From the NCBI GenBank assembly GCA_905221605.1, contig CAJNDS010000202.1, positions 1,018,404 through 1,052,340 of the forward strand: a stretch of DNA of 33,937 bases, in the 5' to 3' direction. The notes under the pieces are model-generated. The model worked only from the letters and a program-made list of their open reading frames with translations. It ran no database searches and had not been told where the DNA came from. Made by a program: the position numbers and the translations under genes. This document shows, piece by piece, positions 18,753 through 27,731 of this stretch (its first letter is position 1; each line of letters starts with the position of its first letter). Source of the DNA: Symbiodinium natans. Its lineage: Eukaryota > Sar > Dinophyceae > Suessiales > Symbiodiniaceae.

Positions 18753-19760
18753 TGCCGAGGCGCACGATGCGGCGGTTTGGGGCATGCTGCAGGCTTGTCT
18801 TGGCTGAGGACGCGGAGTGCGCGCCATCGCGCTGTTGCCCGCAGGCCTAGGAGGTCTGGGTCTCACTCAGGCAACACGCATAGCCCCGCAGCTTACTGGG
18901 CTGTGTGGGCTGATTCACTTGCCGCCGTCCTCGAGGCCCGCTGCCCCAGGTTTGTCGCATGGGCGGTCGCAGCCCTCCAAGATGGCAGTGGCCCAGCGTG
19001 CCTGCGAGCCGCCGGGCTGGTCGGCAGCTACTCCTCAACGAAGGATGGGCCGATGTGCCGACCTGGCCGCGGGTTGCTAGGTGAGACCACCGGGACCCGA
19101 GCCCGACGCCACTGAGCCAGGCGGGCGGGTGCACGGATGGCAGTTTCACGCGTCGCGTACTCGGAACCGATTCTTCCGCGACCGCGTTGCTGCCTTCCTT
19201 GTCGCCCGTTCATCGTGCTCTTGTGCGTTCAAAGGCTGGGCCCCACGCCGGCGCATGGCTCACGGCCATCCAAAGCGAGCCCCACACGACGCTTTCCCCC
19301 TGGAGATGATGCAGATTGCTCGCGCGCGACGCCAAAATCGTCGAGCGCGCGTGAGCGCGCGTCGCACGCGAGGCTGTTGGCCCAGAGGGCCACGGCGCTT
19401 GGACCTCGTCGTCTACGGGCTACGCCGTTGGGAGGGGCGTTTTGCTGCGACGCCACGCTCGTCTCGCCGCTGGGCCGAGCGGCGCAAACGAGCCACCTAC
19501 CCCGAGCTCGCACCGGGGGGGGCCCAACAGCTCTGTGTGCTCGGTTGCGAGGTTGGGGGGCGCTGGAACGCCGAGGCTGCGTTAGTGGTGCGACGCCTGG
19601 TCCGCTTGCGGGCCTGCCGCGCCCCGGCACCCCTGCGCGCGGCTGCTGGCATCGCCTGGGTGCGCAGGTGGTGGAGCGCCCTTTCCGCGCTGGGGAGGGC
19701 AAGGGCGGTAGCGGGGCCGGCGCAAGACAGCTTGCCGACCCTGGCTGCCGTCTTCGATCC
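18753..19760 (+). pseudogene. LINE family A, 3' part with C-terminal endonuclease-like domain
   Basis: The reading resumes with AEAHDAAVWGMLQ, then AIALLPAGLGGLGLTQATR, AVWADSLAAVLEARCPRFVA, LLLNEGWADVPTWP, GWQFHASRTRNRFFRDRV and a SKAGPHAGAWLTAI equivalent. It ends with RRLDLVVYG, ATPLGGAFCCDATLVSPL, RKRATYPELAPGG, LCVLGCEVGGRWNAEAA and WVRRWWSAL. Several frameshifts separate the blocks, and the RRRLRLPLPL block seen at 15880 is deleted. The conserved Asp (CCDAT), Lys/Arg-rich (RKRATYPEL) and Glu (CEVGGRW) spacing resembles a PD-(D/E)XK-type nuclease. That is my inference, not an established assignment. Confidence 0.75.
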
Positions 19761-19935
19761 GGACGGGCGCACGCAATCGGGGGAAGGGGAGAAGGGGAGA
19801 CATATGGAGACATTGGGAGCCGCAAACGGGGGTGTTGGGTGGGCGGGGCTAGCCGCTAGTTTGCCACGGGGGGTGTGGAGAGTGTCGGGGCGCGGGGTGG
19901 TTGAGGGGGACAGAGGCACCTCTTCTATAGCAAGA

Positions 19936-19952
19936 CGGTCAATGTATTGACC
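19936..19952. other. Perfect hairpin after the LINE tail
   Basis: GGTCAATGTATTGACC forms a 7-bp perfect stem with a 2-base loop. A second short hairpin (ACCCT ... AGGGT) follows directly. It lies downstream of the last LINE coding block and might belong to its 3' untranslated region. Confidence 0.35.
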
Positions 19953-19989
19953 CTAGAATCTGAGGGTCCTGGCTCGAACTAGCTGCGAA

Positions 19990-21120
19990 TTCGCACGAAT
20001 CCTGTGCCGCTCATTTTCCAAGTGACGCGATTTGAAATTGAGGGTTGCCCAATCTCCCTCCTGGCCGGGAACCCAAGGAAAAGAAGGTTTCAGGGTGTTT
20101 CCTTAGTTTTTTTTTTTTTTTTTTGGCGTTGCTTTGCTGGCAGAGGCCTTTAACCTAAACCCTGGTACAGCAAGCACCGCACTCGAGGCTAAAACGCGGG
20201 GCGGGGGAGGGGAGTGAAAACGAATGAATTGGCAGCTAATCCGCGCAGTGAGAGGTTTAGGCACCCCCCACCCATCACCTCCTGGCCAGAACCCACTGCC
20301 TGGGGGCACCGCGCGGGGCAGGGGGGAGAAGGCAACAAATCGGAACGAATTAGCAGTTCATTCGTTTGGTTGAGGTTTGGGTGGTGCCCCCCGTGGCCCT
20401 CCTGGCCAGAACCCATTGCCTGGGGGCTGCCCCCCCTGGTGTAAGGGTTGGTGCTTAGAGTCCACGAATGTCTTCAGGTGTCCAGAAACTAAAACAAACG
20501 GCACATGAGCTGTATCAGGCCAATGATGGAGCCTTCCATCGGCCCCACGAGGTCGAGGCGCCCGGGGCGATGTTGTTGGGCTCAGGGGAAGCGCCCGAGC
20601 TTTAACTTCAGAGTTCACGTTGCAGTCCCATGCCTTCTCCGTTTCAGACCGGAAGCTTTGCCATCTCCAGTTCGCTGAACATCAACACCCGATGAACGAG
20701 TGAAGTTCCGGCACAAGCTGTCCTTGAACATACGCACGTGAAGTGGCTGAATGGTTGGGAGAGTTCTGGGGAGTTTGTGTGGGTTCATCAGGCTTCAGGG
20801 ACACACACGGACCCGCAGCCCGCCAAAGTACCCAAAAACCCCTGACGTCGAGCCCATTCCAGGAAAGTCTTCGTGGACGTCATTACCCCGATCGGGGCCA
20901 CCACAACGAAGACGATCCAGGCGCTCTCGCAGGATTCGTGTTGGGGGTCGGAATCTTGCTGAGGGGAAAGGGGACGTCTGCTGGACAAGGCTTGTCGAAG
21001 AAAGGGGCTCTGGCTGTTTTCGGGGCCCCTTGATCTCCATGGAGGGAGCTCTTTTTTTTTGGGTTGGTCCACCCAAGCGTCCCCGGGTCGCTGTTACTTT
21101 TTCAGGTTTTGTATTTGGCA
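19990..21120. repeat. Repeat-bearing intergenic DNA with two 120-bp units and a T18 run
   Basis: Two tandem copies of a roughly 120-bp unit (about 20195-20312 and 20313-20435) share GGGGAG, AACGAAT, GGTTTAGG/GGTTTGGG and CCTCCTGGCCAGAACCCA; a third, decayed copy is near 20057. A run of 18 T stands at 20107-20124, possibly the reverse-strand poly(A) of a retroposed sequence. No gene is visible. Confidence 0.6.
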
Positions 21121-21134
21121 ATGGAGTTCTAAAG

Positions 21135-21480
21135 AGTTGACCAAGTAGCTCGCACCAGTTTTGTCAGCTGCTTTGACCAAATAGCAAGCGAAATGTTTTG
21201 TCAGCAGCTTTGACCACACAGTTTGCGCCAGTGTTGTCAGCAGCTTTGACCAAATAGCACGCGCCAGTTCTGTCAGCAGCTTTGACCAAATAGCTCGCAT
21301 CAACTTAGTCTGCTGCTTTGACCATATAGCTCGTACCAGTTTGACCAAATAGCCAATGAGCAGCTTTGACCAAACAGCTCGTCAGCAGCTTAGACCAAAT
21401 AGCCAAATAGCTCGCGTCATTTTTGTCAGCAGCTTTGACCAAACAGCTCGCGCCAGTTTTGTCTGCTGCTTTTTGGCTGC
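21135..21480 (-). repeat. 36-bp minisatellite, open on the minus strand
   Basis: The + strand unit contains GTCAGCAGCTTTGACCAAAT, then AGCTCGCGCCAGTTTT. The GACCAAA element recurs at 36- or 37-base spacing from 21137 to about 21320, then with shorter, rearranged units to 21480. Thirty-six is a multiple of 3, and on the minus strand the units encode a 12-residue repeat close to RAIWSKLLTKLA. A minus frame is open for 85 codons (21348-21094). Whether this is ever translated is unknown. Confidence 0.85.
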
Positions 21481-21720
21481 GTTGATCAAATATCTCCCGC
21501 CAGTTTTTTTGTCTGCTGTTTTGAAGTCTCGAGTATTGCTGTTTTTCCACAGCGCGGGCCTAACAATGCTGCAATTGGTCTGCAAAGCGCGTGTGCTGTG
21601 GAGATTTGCATCCAAATGTCATGCTGATGGGTTGACCTATAGGGAGCGTGCGGCGTCCAAGCGGCACAGTAGCAAATGTGAGACAGGAAGGGGCTACAGA
21701 GTGGCGACAGTACAGGAGTT

Positions 21721-21800
21721 GTCTGTGAGAGTCTGTGAGAGTCTGTGAGAGTCTGTGAGAGTCTGTGAGAGTCTGTGAGAGTCTGTGAGAGTCTGTGTGT
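21721..21800 (+). repeat. GTCTGTGAGA decanucleotide repeat
   Basis: Seven perfect head-to-tail copies of GTCTGTGAGA (21721-21790) are followed by one partial copy. The lack of divergence suggests recent expansion. Confidence 0.95.
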
Positions 21801-22090
21801 TAGAGCAAACATTAGAGTAGAATTGAGCCCCAGTTGGCCCGAAGGCGGTGAGGATCGTAGAATGAAGGCAGAGCAATGCTGTAGTCAAGGCGGGCCATAC
21901 CATTGCCCTCGCTCTCCTCCTCTCCTCACGTGGCTGTCGCTTCTTTTTTTAGGAACTCGGTGCATCGGCGTTTCGGCTTGCTTTGCAGTGCGCAGGTCAA
22001 AAGTTCGGGGGGCGCCTACTCAGAGCACGCCCTGCCAGGGTCCCAGCTCTGACGTGTGTCTGAGATGAATTCTGACTTGCAGAGCTACGG

Positions 22091-22098
22091 TATAAAAG
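22091..22098 (+). promoter_or_regulatory. TATAAAAG, possible core promoter
   Basis: A perfect TATAAAAG stands 373 bases upstream of the ATG at 22471 and about 60 bases before a spliced-leader-like word. Dinoflagellate promoters usually lack TATA boxes, so this could be chance. Confidence 0.2.
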
Positions 22099-22470
22099 GC
22101 CCAGTGCTTAGGCATCGATTGCGCTCAGGGGCTGTCAGACTGTCAGATTTTCCCCTTTCGAGCCATCTTGCTCATCTTCCTTGCGAGCTCTGCCTGCCTG
22201 CTTGCTTGGAATCAAGAGCATGAGCGGTTGGCGGGTGGCACTTTGGAATCTGAACTTCCCAGTTTGCTCACTGAGTCTTCCAAAAGCTAGCAACGTGCAG
22301 GTCCGGCACAGCCTGTTTGGCTCAAATGCCTTACGGCTCACGCGGCTCAGGTCAAAAGAAGCATCGTTAAACACGCGTGTGTATCCATACACGATATGCC
22401 CTGTATATATCATAAAAATGTGTGTGTGTGTGTGCACGTATGGTGTAAGTGTACTGGGTTTGTATATGCC

Positions 22471-23223
22471 ATGAAGCGGCCACGTCTCTCGCCCGAATGC
22501 CAGACGGACAAAAACGACTTGTACAAGGAGCACTGTGAGAGGCTTTGGGGAAAATGGGAAGAACTGAAGACAAAGACGATAGCGCAGGCATCAGACGAAG
22601 TGATGAGTGACTTGGACTCTGCAAAAAGACTCGCCAAAGCACTCCAATATCTGCTGCAGGCAACGAAAGCTGATGAACATTCCCCGGATCCGGTGATCAA
22701 CTGCATTCATGACTTTTGGTCCTTCAATCGCTTCCGGGGCGGCTGGCAGCTGGCTAAGAAGAGAGTTCCTGAGCAACAACTCCATTACGCGTTGAAGCCG
22801 GTACAGAGCTTCACGTCAGAAGAGCTGGAAATCGAGAAGTGGAACGATCGAGGAGATGTCGAAGGGTTCCTGCGTGCTTTGACCCGTCGCTACAAATTGC
22901 AGGACGAAGATCTTCAGCATGCTTCAGGCTGGTCTCCGGAACGGTGCGTCCGCGAAGCACGGGACGTTCTCAAGCGAGATGCAATGCACCTGTGCATCTA
23001 TTTGGCTGGGGACGACGACTTCGTTGCCTCGTGTGCCGACTACATCCATGGACACTATGCTCAGAAGAATCACCCGCAAGCCAAGAAGTTCAGCGATCTG
23101 GAGGAACATGAACAGAGCATCACGAAGGCCAATATTAGGCTCGACTTCGAGGCGGTGGCCCTTCTTCTGAGTGGCGAGTATACAGAATTCGACTCCACGT
23201 GTTCTGCAAGTGCTGTGAAGTGA
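22471..23223 (+). CDS. Protein of unknown function, 250 residues
   Basis: The frame from ATG 22471 to TGA 23221-23223 is intact. I chose this ATG over one 75 bases upstream because the longer version would translate a (TG)n microsatellite (22417-22434). The protein starts MKRPRLSPECQ, where KRPR could be a nuclear localisation signal. The rest is charged and probably helical, with Trp and aromatic clusters (CIHDFWSFNRFRGGW, LHYALKPVQSF, DAMHLCIYLAGDDDF). There is no signal peptide or membrane span, and I recognise no family. Codon use is even and no introns appear over 750 bases. The gene is on the same strand as all others. A degenerate leader-like word lies at 22159-22174. Confidence 0.65.
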   Translation: MKRPRLSPECQTDKNDLYKEHCERLWGKWEELKTKTIAQASDEVMSDLDSAKRLAKALQYLLQATKADEHSPDPVINCIHDFWSFNRFRGGWQLAKKRVPEQQLHYALKPVQSFTSEELEIEKWNDRGDVEGFLRALTRRYKLQDEDLQHASGWSPERCVREARDVLKRDAMHLCIYLAGDDDFVASCADYIHGHYAQKNHPQAKKFSDLEEHEQSITKANIRLDFEAVALLLSGEYTEFDSTCSASAVK

Positions 23224-25052
23224 AGCACAGCCAAGAATTCATTGTGCAGACACGGAGCAGCGCACCGGCCCTCCCCTGAAAATTCACGCACGTGCACCCA
23301 CGCACACATGTTTGTCAGCTTGCCTGTCTATTTGCCAAGTCTGCTAAGTTGTATATTGCAGTGCATCATTTACTCTTCTCTCACGATACTACTACACTGC
23401 TACACAGGCACGCTACCTCGACATGCAAAGCTGATCAGAGGTCGAAAAAGGGAAGAGCGATGCAAGCGTGTTCCTTGTCTTGCCTGTCTTGCTTGTGCAG
23501 AGACCTCAAGCCTTACCTTGGCTCTGCAAAGGTCGCTGTCAAACAGATCGACTGGGACAAGTCAAACTCGGGGGAGGCGGAGCGCACATGTCCTTTCTGT
23601 ACACCATCCATCCATCTTGCAGTCTATTGCTGTCCAATCGTCCAATACATTCTGCCCATCTGTGGCCGATGATGTGCTGCATGTTTTGCAGTTTGGAGAT
23701 TTTGGAGCGGATGGAGGGGGTGTGCCTGAGCACGAGTCTGGTGCTTGGACCTCAAATAGCGAGCGCCCTTCAGCGAACTGAAGGAGCTGGGAAGGAAACT
23801 GGGGAGTTGGACTCGAAAGCCCTTAGCCGCTTAGCCCGGCGATACCCGGCGGCTCGGTGGCCAGAGGGATTGAGTTACTAGTGTTTTTGGCAATAAACAA
23901 ATAGCTAGACTCCGCATTTGGCAAACGGCAACATGCATCTCAATGAGGCAAGGGGAAGGGTTGCATTGATAACTGTCAGAGACTGGGGTGACCGCGTGAG
24001 GTTGTGCATAGTTGCCTGCGTAGATTGCAACGGCGTGCAGGCTAGTCCGCTACCAGCCGTATGCCTTGCCTCGAATTCTAGACCCCTCCCCCTCCAAGCC
24101 TAGAACCGTAAAACATTTATAAGTACGACCCGGTAACCCGGAGCCCTGAAGCCTTTGAGCGCTTTGCCCTGCACCGCAACCTTGGGAAGGTTCCAGTCCA
24201 ACCTCCCAGACGCAACGCGGACGCTCCCTGGCCCCTGGCTCAGGGTTTTGGGATATTTTGGGGCTCAATGCCTTAGGCCTTAGGCCTTAGTTCAGGGTTT
24301 GAGTACTGTTTGAGTACGAGCTCCTGATTCAAAAGAGGGTTGACGGTTTGAATGGGGTTTCGGGTTGTCTCTGCAAGTATGAATTGCAGATGAACAGCAG
24401 GGGCGACGGTTCATTGGTCTTTTTGCGGTAGATGTCTGTTCTTCGTTCTACGTAGATTCCTGCATCTTTGCCTTGGTGTTTACCTTAGAAGGTGTTAGAA
24501 GCAGTACGCTAGCAGTCAGCACCCGGCGCGGTGTGATCGAGCCAGACAGGTGTACCCCCCAACTCCCCGGAAACGAGGTTGGCTGCTCTTCAGACTTCGG
24601 CAGAGTGTTTTTCTGTTCATCTTCCATGATTACGAGACAACTTTCTCCGCAAGAGTGCCACCGCTGCCTTTCGCCATCTCGGGATTGATAGGCTTTAAGG
24701 TATAGGAGTTGGCGTCCGATTTCGTGGTGGAATTCGATTGGGTCTTGTGGTTTTAGGGTCTCGGCTTCGAAACTCACGCGCTAATGGGGTTCTGGGATGC
24801 CGGAACGAGGGTTCCCCGTTGTCGGGCTCTTTCGCTCCATCATGTGCTGGCTTCAACCCTGGCTGACGCCTGCGTTGCGCGGCTCCAAACTTCAGGTGAA
24901 GTCTCCAAGAACAGAAACTTGGAGCTCTAGAGCCATTACAGTAGACAAAACACAGAAGCATATTGATGGAGAGTTTATAAGGTTTAGGCTTCACAGGTGT
25001 TTCGCTGCCTTCATCTCGTTTTCTCGTGTCGTGCCGGCCTTGTCCTGTAAGC
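23224..25052. other. Unassigned intergenic DNA upstream of the GST gene
   Basis: No recognised gene. Frames at 23242-23881 overlap each other in three phases, with no domain. A telomere-like island lies at 24241-24302, including three copies of CCTTAGG spaced 7 bases (24271-24290). Just before the GST start, 25005-25047 is pyrimidine-rich and ends CCTGTAAG, a possible trans-splice acceptor. Confidence 0.4.
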
Positions 25053-26054
25053 ATGGCGGTGGTGGGTTCTGCGGGTCTCACCACTGACGATCAGACGAAC
25101 GCAGCGGAGCGCCGTGCCGGAGGAGAGTTCGTTCGTGGGGTTTCAAGCGCCCGGTCCTTCATAGGCAGCGAAGAGTTTCCAGCAGAATCTGGCCGCTACC
25201 ACCTCTACATCGCCTTCAACTGTCCGTGGTGCCACCGGGTTGCGCTGGTTCGGGCGGTCTTGGGCCTCGAAGATGCGATCTCCATGGATGTGTGCTTTCC
25301 GGGGCGCACCACAAGCGCTGACGAGCGAGGTGAAAATCTCTGGCGCTTTGCTCCGGAAGGCGCCACAGGGCAGAACGGCCGCCATGTGACTTTCCCAGAA
25401 TGTACGGCTGACACCGTGGGTGGAAAGAAGTACATCGTTGACATCTACGCCGAGTCGGGGCTGGAACAGAAGTCAATTCCCATCTTGTACGACAAGAAGT
25501 CACGGAAGGTGGTGAACAATGAAAGTGCGGAGATCATGCGTATGTTTGAGACCGTGATGTTGCCCTATGCAAAGCGCCCAGTCGAGTTGTACCCAGCATC
25601 GCTGCAAGAAGAAGTCGAGGAGGCCAACACGTGGTTGTACACGGATATCAACAACGGGGCCTACAAGGCGGGGTTCTCCTCGAACCAAGACGTCTACGAG
25701 ACGGCTTTTGCGGCATACTTCGCAGCGCTGGACAGGCTCAACGGTTTGCTTGAGGGTAAGGAGTTCATCCTCGGCGATGCCGTCACAGAGAGTGACTTGC
25801 GTGCCTTCACGACACTCTGGCGCCATGATCCTGTGTATCACAACCGCATGAAGCTCAACCAGGCCTTCTTGTTCGAGTATGCCCAAGTCTGGAAATGGAT
25901 GGGCCGCATGATGGCCCTGCCTGGAATCGAGAGTGTTGTGCATGAAGGCATCCTTGCCCACGCAAAGCAAGGATACTTCGGGCGCACCGGCAACGGCACC
26001 ATTCCCATCGGTCCCAAGGGGTACCCGCAGTGCTACGGCAAGGCGCGGCCGTGA
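25053..26054 (+). CDS. Xi-class glutathione transferase / glutathionyl-hydroquinone reductase
   Basis: This 333-residue protein has the layout of the Omega-like Xi class (ECM4/YqjG family), close to the usual length of 310-370. Enzymes of this family use glutathione to reduce glutathionyl-hydroquinones in the cytosol or plastid. The thioredoxin-fold domain holds the catalytic FNCPWCHR (C57, C60), where family members use the first Cys. IPILYDK (142-148, with the cis-Pro) and NNESAEI (155-161, glutathione binding) follow. The helical domain has DINNGAYKAGF (198-208) and DLRAFTTLWRHDPVY (248-262). The C-terminus GRTGNGTIPIGPKG matches the family end. ATG 25053 is the first ATG; the frame opens earlier only through a GTG. 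There is no clear transit peptide. The frame is intact, so it is probably functional. Confidence 0.93.
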   Translation: MAVVGSAGLTTDDQTNAAERRAGGEFVRGVSSARSFIGSEEFPAESGRYHLYIAFNCPWCHRVALVRAVLGLEDAISMDVCFPGRTTSADERGENLWRFAPEGATGQNGRHVTFPECTADTVGGKKYIVDIYAESGLEQKSIPILYDKKSRKVVNNESAEIMRMFETVMLPYAKRPVELYPASLQEEVEEANTWLYTDINNGAYKAGFSSNQDVYETAFAAYFAALDRLNGLLEGKEFILGDAVTESDLRAFTTLWRHDPVYHNRMKLNQAFLFEYAQVWKWMGRMMALPGIESVVHEGILAHAKQGYFGRTGNGTIPIGPKGYPQCYGKARP

Positions 26055-26835
26055 AGTGAGTGCCAAGAACGCGCCCTAAACTCCCTGCAGCATAAGAAGA
26101 TCCCAGCCCTGTATTATTCTGAACGGGTTCTGACTCCTCTGTCCGTGTAAGGATGTGTAAGGTCCCAGAAGTCGGGGTAGGGCCTGGTAGGGGGCCCTGA
26201 GCTCCAAGTCGGCAGACCGGAAATCCTGAAGCACGCCCCTCACACCCTAAACTCCCTAAGCCTCTAAACACACCTCATTGCAGCATGCCTGACAGTTGAA
26301 CGAGGGGCATCAACTCATACTCGCTTCCGGAGAGAGGGGTGGAAAATCGCGCCGAGTCGCTGGAGTTTAGGTGGCGCAGCTTTGAGGGGAGTTGGCTGAG
26401 TTTTAGAGGCTTCTTCGGATTCAGGCTTTAGGTCAGAATCCCTAGTACAACAACAACAACTACTACTACTACTACTACTTCTTCTTCTTCTTGTTCTTCT
26501 TCTTCTTCTTCTACTAGAGGGCTCCTAAGAGGGGGCCCGGAACTCCGAAATCGGCACTGGGCAGCCATGTAGGGTGTTCCAGGAATTCGTGTTTGGAGAA
26601 TTTTGGGGCTAGGGTTTAGAGCTTAGGGTTTTGGGTTGAGGCAATTCGGGGCGTCTAGGGCCTATTGCATCCTTTAAGAGGTTAGGGTGGTGTCAGAACA
26701 CCTTTAGAGAGAGGATTTTCATGGCCTTGCTATACGGCGTCTTGAGGCTTTGTCAAAGTGCTAAGGTTCCGTGGCCAGGGATTCGACGCTCTCCCGGCGA
26801 AGCACGTGGTAATCTTGAGCATCTCCGCATCGAAG
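26055..26835. other. 3' flank of the GST gene, intergenic
   Basis: No gene is recognised. The stretch contains a compound CAA/CTA/CTT microsatellite (listed separately) and a telomere-like island at 26601-26640 (GGGTTTAGAG, TTAGGGTTTTGGG). Confidence 0.45.
26446..26516 (+). repeat. Compound (CAA)(CTA)(CTT) microsatellite
   Basis: Successive blocks of CAA, CTA and CTT triplets, the last interrupted by one TGTT. The order suggests stepwise mutation and expansion of one triplet tract. Confidence 0.9.
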
Positions 26836-26837
26836 TA

Positions 26838-27545
26838 CAGCACCCCCCTTCCCGTCACCCAGTGAGCCAATCAGCGTCACCAACCTGCGCCCCAAATCGG
26901 CCAAATCAGCCTTCTGGGCTTGTAAACAAACCCCCTCTCTCGAGCCGAAAACCTGGGGTTGGGCCAGCTGTAGCTAAAATCAGCCTCTTCAGGCCCAAAC
27001 CCTCTTTCTCGAGCCGAAAACATGAGTCTGGGCCAGTTGTAAGGCTCATTGTCCTTCAGCGTAAGCGTGCAGCACCCCCCTTCCCGTCCCCCAGGGTCCC
27101 GAGCCCATCATCGTCACCAACCTGCGCCCCAAATCGGCCTTCTGCGCCGCTGCTCCATCTGCGTAGTAAGCAAACCCCCTTTCTCGAGCCGAAAACCTGG
27201 GGTTGGGCCAGCTGAAGCTAAATTCAGCCTCTTCTGGCCCAAACCCCCTTTCTCGAGCCGAAAACATGAGTCTGGGCCAGTTGTAAGGCTCATTGTCCTT
27301 CAGCGTAAGCGTGCAGCACCCCCCTTCCCGTCCCCCTGGGTAGTAAGCAAACCCCCTTTCTCGAGCCGAAAACCTGGGGTTGGGCCATCTGAAGCTAAAT
27401 TCAGCCTCTTCTGGCCCAAACCCCCTTTCTCGAGCCGAAAACATGGGTCTGGGGCTGTGGTCCTTCAGCGTAAGCGTACAGCACCCCCCTTCCCGTCCCC
27501 CAGGGTCCCGAGCCCATCAGCGTCACCAACCTGCGCCCCAAATCT
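26838..27545 (+). repeat. Tandem monomers upstream of the RING ORF
   Basis: CAGCACCCCCCTTCCCGTC begins at 26838, 27070, 27314 and 27479 (spacings 232, 244, 165). Each full monomer also contains a pair of TCTCGAGCCGAAAAC words 69-70 bases apart (26938/27007, 27182/27251, 27359/27429) and a shared GTCACCAACCTGCGCCCC block in three of the four. The array ends about 190 bases before the likely ATG of the family B ORF1. Its place and layout recall tandem 5'-UTR promoter monomers of some LINEs (analogy only). Confidence 0.85.
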
Positions 27546-27731
27546 CGGCAGAGCATATGTCGTATTGCTGTGTCTACCCTCTCTCACAAAATTTGCTTCT
27601 TTGAGATGTTAGGTGCGTCATCCTGGCATCCGTAGATACACTTGCCCGCATGCGCCATGTGTCCGCCGACCTCCTCAAGCAAAGGCTTTGTGCTGTACGT
27701 GTTCAACTCTTGTAGGCCTGCCTCGCCCGCC

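Noticed and set aside
21721-21800. CRISPR-like regular repeats
   Set aside because: The repeats are directly adjacent with no unique spacers, and the sequence is eukaryotic in character. The same holds for the 36-bp and 46-bp arrays.
25026-25052. N-terminal extension of the GST protein by nine codons
   Set aside because: It begins with GTG; the first ATG is 25053, and family similarity starts after it.
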